A DNA stretch of 64,000 nucleotides from Burkholderiales bacterium (GTDB lineage Bacteria; Pseudomonadota; Gammaproteobacteria; Burkholderiales; Burkholderiaceae_E), in the NCBI GenBank assembly GCA_027487815.1, contig JAIYCW010000078.1, positions 41,461 through 105,460 of the forward strand, read 5' to 3'. The notes beneath the pieces are model-generated. The model saw nothing but the letters and a program-made list of their open reading frames with translations. It ran no database searches and was not told the DNA's origin. Below are positions 47,464 through 54,127 of the stretch, one piece after another (positions within the stretch are counted from its first letter, which is position 1; each line of letters begins with the position of its first letter). Position numbers and translations under genes: made by a program.

Positions 47464-49146
47464 TCAGGCAAGCGCCCAAAGTTGGTCGTCAGTCAATTGC
47501 GCACGGCCCTCCGCGTGGAGCTTCTGGAGATGCGCCAGCAGCGAGCGTTTTGCGGCCGGGTATAAAGCCGGCTGCACATCGGCATAGACCTTCGGGAGCA
47601 ATGCATCAATGGGTACAGCTTCGGCAGGCAGCGCTGCCAGGACTTTTGCTTCGCGAGCCAGTCGATGCGATTTGAGTTGCGCAATAGCCAGGTGGGGAAA
47701 CCCCATCACCCAGCCATGCGCCGGAAGGATGTAGCTCAGATCAAGCGCAGCCAATCGATCAAGCTCCTGAATGTAGTGGAGCATATTGCCATCGGGCGGA
47801 TTGATGATCACGGTGGATCCGCTATTGATGTGATCGCCTGAAAACAGCAGACCGTCTTCTTCAATGAAGAAGCACACATGATTTGAGGCATGGCCAGGCG
47901 TATGGATCGCCCGAAGTGTGCATGCCCCGACGCTCAGAGTCTGCCCGTCGCTTAGTTCCAGATCCGGAGTGAAGCTCGGGTATCCCGGTGGGCTCCATGC
48001 CTTACCGAAGATCGGAGCATGATGAATCTGCTGCAGCAAAAAAGCGCCAGGAGAATGATCAAGATGCGAGTGAGTGCAAAGAATCAGTTTGAGCTGTGAG
48101 CCCACAAAGGAAGCAATTCGTTCGACATGCACTGCATCAGCAGGGCCTGGATCAATCACTGCCCAGCCCGTGGGATCGCCCACAATGTAGGTATTGGTGC
48201 CAGGCCCGGTCATCATGCCGGGGTTTGGCGCAGTCAGGCGCCAGACTGATCGCGTCAATTGAACCGGTGCGGTGTGTTGCCAATCAAGCTTGTGCTGAAC
48301 CCGGCCATCCAGGCTTAACAGCTCCAGTTCGCCAAAGGGAAGTTCTTCCTCTGAGAAGCGTTCCACCTCACCCTTGTAAAAGCCTGCACGCGGGCAAGAG
48401 GTCCACATCGGTGCACCATCCTTGCAAGCATCGATTACCGCCTGAGACGATGCAAAACGGGTTAAGCGCCGAAGGGTGCGGATGGTTGGAAAAATGATAT
48501 CGAATTCGCCGCGTTCGTGGCGCGCCAAAGCATCAACAGGCTTTACCCATACCGGCTCGAATTGCTCCGACTCATCCGCTATGGGAGATTGGCCTGGCGG
48601 CATTTTCGCAATCAGAAACTGCACATCAAAGCGCTTGGGTAAATCTCGATCGGTGATCCAGTGCGCAAGCCAATGCACGCTATCCAGCGCAGCTACAAGA
48701 TTGTGCTGGGCCAGCAGGCCATTGAAGTCCTGGGTATCGCGATCAAGTTGCACGAGCTGATCCTGATCAACGAATTGCCCATCAGACTTGCGTGCGAGCA
48801 AAACGCCAAGTTCTTCAAAAGCCTCCCTGACTGCAGCATAGGCAAAGGTGGCAATAGCTTCCGTTTGTCCGGGCCGACGTATCGAATGCTTACTCATCGC
48901 CGCTGAGCTATCGCTGGCGTCGAGTGCTCCACCCGGGAACACATACGCCCCAGGCGCAAAACTGGCTTTGGCGGATCGACGGGTCATCAGGACTTCAAAC
49001 CCGCCCAGCTCGCCTTCGCAATCGCGCAGCAACAATACCGTTGCAGCGTGCCGAGCAGCTACAGGCTCCTGATAAGCATGCAAACGCTGCTCCTTGCGAA
49101 CCCGCGCTACCCCTGGGCCCTCAATCGCGCTCAGATCGGGTTTCAT
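47464..49146 (-). CDS. NUDIX hydrolase fused to metallo-beta-lactamase domain
   Basis: 560 residues. Residues about 30-250 are a NUDIX domain (GAYVFPGGALD, then a stretched NUDIX box ending AVREAFEELGV). Residues about 290-555 are an MBL-fold hydrolase with the zinc motif THSHLDHSPG, GHASNH and a later SGDH, close to the LACTB2/glyoxalase II group. Such fusions occur in several Burkholderiales and actinobacteria; NUDIX domains of this kind can split CoA. The start overlaps the crotonase stop by four bases, so a CoA-ester-related job (cleaving acyl-CoA or CoA) is plausible. Confidence 0.85.
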   Translation of the reverse strand: MKPDLSAIEGPGVARVRKEQRLHAYQEPVAARHAATVLLLRDCEGELGGFEVLMTRRSAKASFAPGAYVFPGGALDASDSSAAMSKHSIRRPGQTEAIATFAYAAVREAFEELGVLLARKSDGQFVDQDQLVQLDRDTQDFNGLLAQHNLVAALDSVHWLAHWITDRDLPKRFDVQFLIAKMPPGQSPIADESEQFEPVWVKPVDALARHERGEFDIIFPTIRTLRRLTRFASSQAVIDACKDGAPMWTSCPRAGFYKGEVERFSEEELPFGELELLSLDGRVQHKLDWQHTAPVQLTRSVWRLTAPNPGMMTGPGTNTYIVGDPTGWAVIDPGPADAVHVERIASFVGSQLKLILCTHSHLDHSPGAFLLQQIHHAPIFGKAWSPPGYPSFTPDLELSDGQTLSVGACTLRAIHTPGHASNHVCFFIEEDGLLFSGDHINSGSTVIINPPDGNMLHYIQELDRLAALDLSYILPAHGWVMGFPHLAIAQLKSHRLAREAKVLAALPAEAVPIDALLPKVYADVQPALYPAAKRSLLAHLQKLHAEGRAQLTDDQLWALA

Positions 49147-49916
49147 ACTGCGCCGTGGCGGCCAACACCGCTTGCAAAGCTCGCCGCACCTATAAATGTT
49201 TCACCAGTGTTCAAGCTGATCCTCCCGCGTCGAAACTCGTTGGCCAGTGCTTCGTCAATCGACATGCCAAATTGCTCATAAGCGCTCAGGCGGTCTTGCC
49301 GCATACAGGTTTGTGGAAATTTAGAGAGCAGCCGCGCGAGCTCCAGAGCATCGGTCAGTGCGTGACCAGGCTGCGCCAGCCGATTCACGAGCCCTATCGA
49401 AAAAGCTTCCTGGGCATCTACCGCACGACCAGTGAGGATCAGATCCAAAGCGCGCGAGAGCCCGATCAGGCGAGGCAGGCGAACCGTGCCGCCATCAATC
49501 AATGGCACACCAAATCGTCGGCAAAACACGCCCATTACTGCATCCCGATCGGCCACTCGAAGATCGCACCATAGTGCAAGCTCAAGCCCCCCCGCAACCG
49601 CATAACCACTGATGGCCGCGATTACGGGTTTGCTAAGAAGCATTCGACTCGGGCCCATTGGGCCATCGCCTTCAGGCTCAAGCCGGTTGCGCAGATTTGG
49701 GTCGCCCATGGCCTTAAGGTCGGCCCCCGCGCAAAAGTGCCCATGCTGACCACTCAAAATGGCTACGGGCGAGCTTGCGTCTGCATCAAAGGCAAGGAAG
49801 GCCTCGGCCAATGCAGCGGCCGTGGCTCCGTCGACAGCATTGCGTGCATGCTCGCGGTTGATCGACACCACGGTTATGTCATCAACCCTGCGCACCTCAA
49901 TCGAAGGGCTGGCCAT
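49143..49916 (-). CDS. Crotonase-family enoyl-CoA hydratase/isomerase-like protein
   Basis: 257 residues. The crotonase oxyanion hole (AGADLKAMG and SGYAVAGGLELALWCDL) and the first Glu (GGLELAL) are present. At the place of the second catalytic Glu the sequence reads CRRFGVPLIDGGT, so a standard hydratase mechanism is doubtful. Similar proteins exist in Cupriavidus-like genomes. ATG 49916 overlaps the FadJ stop by one base (TGATG) and its own stop overlaps the NUDIX-MBL start. The frame continues 56 residues upstream inside fadJ, which I excluded. Confidence 0.87.
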   Translation of the reverse strand: MASPSIEVRRVDDITVVSINREHARNAVDGATAAALAEAFLAFDADASSPVAILSGQHGHFCAGADLKAMGDPNLRNRLEPEGDGPMGPSRMLLSKPVIAAISGYAVAGGLELALWCDLRVADRDAVMGVFCRRFGVPLIDGGTVRLPRLIGLSRALDLILTGRAVDAQEAFSIGLVNRLAQPGHALTDALELARLLSKFPQTCMRQDRLSAYEQFGMSIDEALANEFRRGRISLNTGETFIGAASFASGVGRHGAV

Positions 49917-52234
49917 CAGGCGGTGAGCGGAGCGTTTGTTTTTGCCAATTCGATCAAACGAGCTGGCGGGGTGAAGCGCTCGCCGTACTTGGCAGCGAGT
50001 GCCTGAGCGCGCTCTACAAAAGCTTTCGTGCCCACATGGTTCACATACTGAAGCGTGCCCCCCGTGTATGCCGGGAAGCCCCAACCAAAGATCGATCCGA
50101 TATTTGCATCACGCGCCGAGGTCAACACGCCTTCATCCAGGCAGCGCACGGTTTCGAGAGCTTGCGCGTAAAGCATGCGGTCTCGCACATCATCAAGAGG
50201 CGTGACCTTGGCACCGCGGGCAAACACGCTCAGCCCTGGCCACAAAGACTTGGTGCCTTGATCGTAGTCATAAAAGCCCGAGCCATGAGCGCGACCCATT
50301 CGCTTGAAGCCATGCGCCATTTTTTCAAGCACGTACACCGCGGACTCCGGCATGCGTTTGCTCTTGACCTTGTGGGAGTGGTTGTGATGGCTATGGTCGT
50401 GATGCGCATGGTCGTGGTCGTGATGCGCGTGATCGTGGTCGTGATGCGCATGGTCGTGGTCGTGATGCGCATGGTCGTGGTCGTGATGCGCGTGATCATG
50501 TTCGTGATCGTGATGCGCATGGTCGTGCTCGTGATGTTGATGCGCCTCATGTTCCAAATCAACGAGTTCCTGATGAAGCACATCATCGGCAAGCTTCAGC
50601 GACACCTCGTCCAGCACAGCCAATGGCCCCACAGGCATGCCCAGCTGCATCGCAATGTTTTCAATGGTGGCTGGTGCCACACCTTCGCCCAAGAGGGCCA
50701 TACCTTCATTCACAAAGGTTCCAAACACCCGGCTTGTATAAAAGCCGCGCGAGTCATTCACAACAATCGGCATCTTGCCAATCTGCTGCACAAAGTCATA
50801 AGCCTGCGCCAGGGATTCATCGCTTGTTTGGGCGCCGCGAATAATCTCGACCAGCTCCATTTTGTCGACGGGTGAAAAGAAATGCAGGCCAACAAAACGA
50901 GCAGGGTCTGCACTGGCTTTTGCCAAGCCCGTGATCGGCAAGGTTGAGGTGTTGGAAGTGAAAAGCACTGATGCGCCTAGCACTGCTTGGGCTTCCTGAG
51001 TGACTTGAGCCTTGAGATCCCGATTCTCAAACACAGCTTCAATCACCAAATCGCATCCTGCAAGATCCGATGCTTGCGCGCTTGGCGTAATCAGATCGAG
51101 CACAGCTTGCGCTTGTGCTGGTGTCATCCGATTCTTCTCAACCCGCTTGGCCAGAAGCTTTCCCGTATAGGCCTTGCCTTGCTCGGCCTTTTCGAGGCTC
51201 ACATCTTTAAGCACACACGGCACCGAGCGCATCGCGCATGCGTATGCAATCCCTGCGCCCATCATGCCTGCGCCCAAAATTCCGACCTTGTTCGCCTTCC
51301 ATCTCGCAGGCCCAGCGGGGCGACTCTTGCCAGATTTGATTTCGTTAAGCTGAAAGAAAAACGTACCAATCATGTTTTTCGAAACTTGCCCGCTAGCAAG
51401 TTGAGTCAGGTAACGCGACTCGATTCGCATGGCCGTATCAAAGTCAACCTGAGCGCCCTCTACAGCCGCTGCCAGAATGGCCTCAGGCGCCGGGAAGTTA
51501 CCTCGGGTCTTGCTGGTGAGCACCGCAGGCGCAATCGGGAGCATGCTCGCCACTGCCGGTGACGAGGGGCTACCGCCCGGAATCTTGAACTTAGGCTCAT
51601 CCCACGGCTGCACCGCAGAGGGAGCGCTTTTGATCCAGGCGATTGCAGCAGGCACCAGGCTTTGCTTATCAGCCACCAAGGTATGGATCAAACCCATCGC
51701 TTGCGCTGCTTTGGGTGCGATCCGCTTGCCTTCCGACAAAAAGGGCAGGGCGTTCATCAGGCCCATTAGCCGCACGGACTTCACCACCCCACCGGCTCCA
51801 GGCAAGAGGCCCAGCGTTACTTCAGGAAAGCCAATCTGAATTTTATCGTCGTCGATACACACCCGATGATGACAAGACAGCGCCAGCTCAAGCCCGCCGC
51901 CCAAAGCCGACCCATTGAGAGCCGCCACAACTGGTTTTCCAAGCTTCTCGAGCTTGCGCAGCGAAGCCTTCATAGCCTCGATTTCCTCGAAGAAGCTCTT
52001 GGCTGTGTCCGGCGTGACGCGAATCAGCGAGCGCAAATCGCCCCCTGCAAAAAAGGTGGACTTTGCAGATACCAGAACCACGCCAGCAATTGATTCCTTT
52101 TGGGCATGGAGCTGATCCACGGCTTGCGCAAGATCATCCTGAAACTGCCGATTCATCGTGTTTACCGACTCACCAGGGGCGTCAAGCGTGAGGGTGGCGA
52201 TGCCTTGATCGACCGTTAGGGTGATTGATTTCAT
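49916..52234 (-). CDS. fadJ: FadJ-type enoyl-CoA hydratase / 3-hydroxyacyl-CoA dehydrogenase with His-rich insert
   Basis: 772 residues. The N-terminal crotonase domain has ALGGGLELALSCHH and FPEVTLGLLPGAGG with both catalytic Glu residues. The NAD domain starts at VGILGAGMMGAGIAYACA and has NTSTLPIT and LHFFSPVDKMELVEI. The C-terminal HAD domain ends in the FGWGFPAYTGG region. Residues about 562-621 hold a His/Asp-rich repeat (HDHDHAH units) inserted in a C-terminal domain loop, between GMPVGPLAVLDEVSLKLADD and the MGRAHGSGFYDY block. I know of no FadB/FadJ that carries this. Beta-oxidation in the cytoplasm; operon with crotonase and NUDIX-MBL. Confidence 0.95.
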   Translation of the reverse strand: MKSITLTVDQGIATLTLDAPGESVNTMNRQFQDDLAQAVDQLHAQKESIAGVVLVSAKSTFFAGGDLRSLIRVTPDTAKSFFEEIEAMKASLRKLEKLGKPVVAALNGSALGGGLELALSCHHRVCIDDDKIQIGFPEVTLGLLPGAGGVVKSVRLMGLMNALPFLSEGKRIAPKAAQAMGLIHTLVADKQSLVPAAIAWIKSAPSAVQPWDEPKFKIPGGSPSSPAVASMLPIAPAVLTSKTRGNFPAPEAILAAAVEGAQVDFDTAMRIESRYLTQLASGQVSKNMIGTFFFQLNEIKSGKSRPAGPARWKANKVGILGAGMMGAGIAYACAMRSVPCVLKDVSLEKAEQGKAYTGKLLAKRVEKNRMTPAQAQAVLDLITPSAQASDLAGCDLVIEAVFENRDLKAQVTQEAQAVLGASVLFTSNTSTLPITGLAKASADPARFVGLHFFSPVDKMELVEIIRGAQTSDESLAQAYDFVQQIGKMPIVVNDSRGFYTSRVFGTFVNEGMALLGEGVAPATIENIAMQLGMPVGPLAVLDEVSLKLADDVLHQELVDLEHEAHQHHEHDHAHHDHEHDHAHHDHDHAHHDHDHAHHDHDHAHHDHDHAHHDHSHHNHSHKVKSKRMPESAVYVLEKMAHGFKRMGRAHGSGFYDYDQGTKSLWPGLSVFARGAKVTPLDDVRDRMLYAQALETVRCLDEGVLTSARDANIGSIFGWGFPAYTGGTLQYVNHVGTKAFVERAQALAAKYGERFTPPARLIELAKTNAPLTA
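50372..50551 (-). repeat. 21-bp tandem repeats encoding HDHDHAH units in fadJ
   Basis: On the plus strand the unit GATGCGC(A/G)TG(G/A)TCGTGGTCGT recurs head-to-tail at 50401, 50422, 50443, 50464 and, with changes, 50485; another copy lies at 50512 after six extra bases. The whole run encodes about 60 residues, mostly His, Asp, Glu and Ala. Near identity of the units implies recent expansion by slippage. Confidence 0.9.
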
Positions 52235-52281
52235 GGTCTTTTTCGAATCTACTTTAGGAAAACTGACGAAAGAACAACGCG

Positions 52282-54111
52282 ATGAAGATTTTACAGTTTA
52301 GTACCTGCTATAAAAGTCTCCGTAACTTTATCTTGGAGCGCTCAGATCGGTTGTTTAACTTAAATCCTTGGGATTCGCGGATTCAAAGTCCTGAGTTCGA
52401 AGTCAGCTTCAGAGAAAAATTTCAGACCGCAGGTTATAACCAAACTTTGGTAGCGTTAGGGCTCGGGCTTGCCTTTGCCGCTTTTTTGGAGGTGAATTAT
52501 CTAGGGGTCTACGGATGGCCTACCCCAACCTCAGTCTTGCGCGGGCTTATTGTGCTTTTTCTCGGTTTCACTTTTGTGTTGCTAGTGGGGTTTGAAAGAT
52601 TCGCCCGAAAACATTTTGCATCAATTGTTGCGGTTGTATTTACAGTTATCCTTGGGCTTCTGTGTTGCTTGGCCATTAACTTACCCCATGAGGGAGTTCA
52701 ACTGCTCGCGACGATTCCTAACATCCTCTTGACTTATCTGTTTCTTTTCGGTTTTGCCAGAATACCAATCACAGTTTCTGTTCCAGTGGCGCTTTGCGCC
52801 GTCCCCTTAGCAATCCTAGTCTTGCAGTCTCATGACCAACCGATCGGGGCCCAAATAGGGTCTGCGTTAAACCTTCTGATATTCATAGTTGCGGGAACTC
52901 TACTTAGCAAATCGATAGAACGGCGTGAGCGAGCCCTGCACATTGCAACTTTTCGGTCTGAGGTTTCCAAAATCAATCAGACTAGGGATCTTGGTCATGT
53001 ATTGCACGATTTACGAAACCCCCTTTTAGCGATCGAGCTGACGTTATCAGGAATGCGAGCGGAGTGTAAAAAGCACCATGACTACGCAGCAGTTCAACGT
53101 CTGGGCGAACTTCTTTCTGTGATGGGGGAGGTTCGGGAGTTGACCACTAATGCTCTCGATGACACTGCTGCGTTGAGTCGTATATCAGCAGAGAATGCTG
53201 TTGCGACTGATTTGGCCATGATCATTGATGTTGTCGCGAATGAAACCCAAGCAATACTCAATTCAGAGACTACGAAGCTATATCTTCTGGGTAGTGTTTC
53301 GGTTGAAGTGCTTTCTGATAGCCTGAAATTGAAAACAGTATTCAGGAATTTAATTGGGAACGCCATCAAATTTCCAGATATTGAAAAGCCTTTACACACC
53401 ATAGTGATCCGTACAAAGGTTATAACCAATCAGGTATTCATCTTCGTGCACGATAACGGAAAAGGTATTAGTTCAAACAGCCTCCGGAAGATTTGGATTC
53501 CCGGGTTTACTACTGGTTCAACTATAGATGGGCAAGTTGGAAAGGGGCTAGGCCTCTCGCTAGTCAAAGCAGTCTGCGATTCCTTACCGGGGCATCGATT
53601 AAGTGTCAAATCGGCAGTAGGCAAGGGAACCTCTTTTATGTTGATTTTGCCGTGCGCCCCTAGGCCATTTGCGCAGCGGCCTGCTGAGGTGGCCAGAAGA
53701 AGCTCCTCTCGCCTCGAAGTTAAGGACGAGCTATGCGTGGTTGAAGTCGCAGAGGGCGGGGTCACGACCGTGGTGATGCGGAGCACACGAGAGCGCTGTA
53801 TCGATTTAGGCTCCAGTGAAGCTAGGTCAACCGATCTAGAGACCTATGTTTCTTTGATGGATTTACCGTTAGATGTGTTGATCTTTGAGTCACTTTCCAG
53901 GCTTCAGGCTCAGCTAGAACTATACAAATTGCTCGTGAATTCCCAAGGATTCATTCCGGTGGTTGCCGTTAGAAGAAAATCGAGTAGGTATCAAGTAGTT
54001 GAGATCGGTAACGGTAACGTCACTTTACTTTTTCAAGTTAACTTCGAAACGTTGTTAGCGTTGGGCATCAAAAACCAAGCTTTGGCTCAACGACGGATTC
54101 TTGAGCAATAG
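52282..54111 (+). CDS. Six-TM sensor histidine kinase with C-terminal extension
   Basis: 609 residues. A 50-residue cytoplasmic start precedes six TM helices (about 55-75, 87-104, 114-133, 139-158, 162-181, 194-209). The H-box is LGHVLHDLRNPLLA (His 242); the N-box is NLIGNAIKF, G1 DNGKGI (391-396) and G2 GKGLGLSLVK (421-430). A region of about 125 residues after the ATPase (about 484-609) has the length and alternating hydrophobic pattern of a receiver, but no clear phospho-acceptor Asp, so it may be a pseudo-receiver. The topology resembles CqsS/LqsS quorum sensors, but homology is not claimed. AT-rich; divergent from fadJ and convergent (16 bases) with the GGDEF-EAL gene. Confidence 0.87.
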   Translation: MKILQFSTCYKSLRNFILERSDRLFNLNPWDSRIQSPEFEVSFREKFQTAGYNQTLVALGLGLAFAAFLEVNYLGVYGWPTPTSVLRGLIVLFLGFTFVLLVGFERFARKHFASIVAVVFTVILGLLCCLAINLPHEGVQLLATIPNILLTYLFLFGFARIPITVSVPVALCAVPLAILVLQSHDQPIGAQIGSALNLLIFIVAGTLLSKSIERRERALHIATFRSEVSKINQTRDLGHVLHDLRNPLLAIELTLSGMRAECKKHHDYAAVQRLGELLSVMGEVRELTTNALDDTAALSRISAENAVATDLAMIIDVVANETQAILNSETTKLYLLGSVSVEVLSDSLKLKTVFRNLIGNAIKFPDIEKPLHTIVIRTKVITNQVFIFVHDNGKGISSNSLRKIWIPGFTTGSTIDGQVGKGLGLSLVKAVCDSLPGHRLSVKSAVGKGTSFMLILPCAPRPFAQRPAEVARRSSSRLEVKDELCVVEVAEGGVTTVVMRSTRERCIDLGSSEARSTDLETYVSLMDLPLDVLIFESLSRLQAQLELYKLLVNSQGFIPVVAVRRKSSRYQVVEIGNGNVTLLFQVNFETLLALGIKNQALAQRRILEQ

Positions 54112-54127
54112 GCCTACTGCCTAACAA

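Noticed and set aside
50401..50532. CRISPR-like array
   Set aside because: Units are contiguous 21-mers with no spacers and lie in frame within a protein-coding gene.
50012..50875. Plus-strand ORF rich in Val and Met opposite the His repeat
   Set aside because: It is the antisense shadow of the fadJ repeat; its composition follows from the HDHDHAH codons read backwards.
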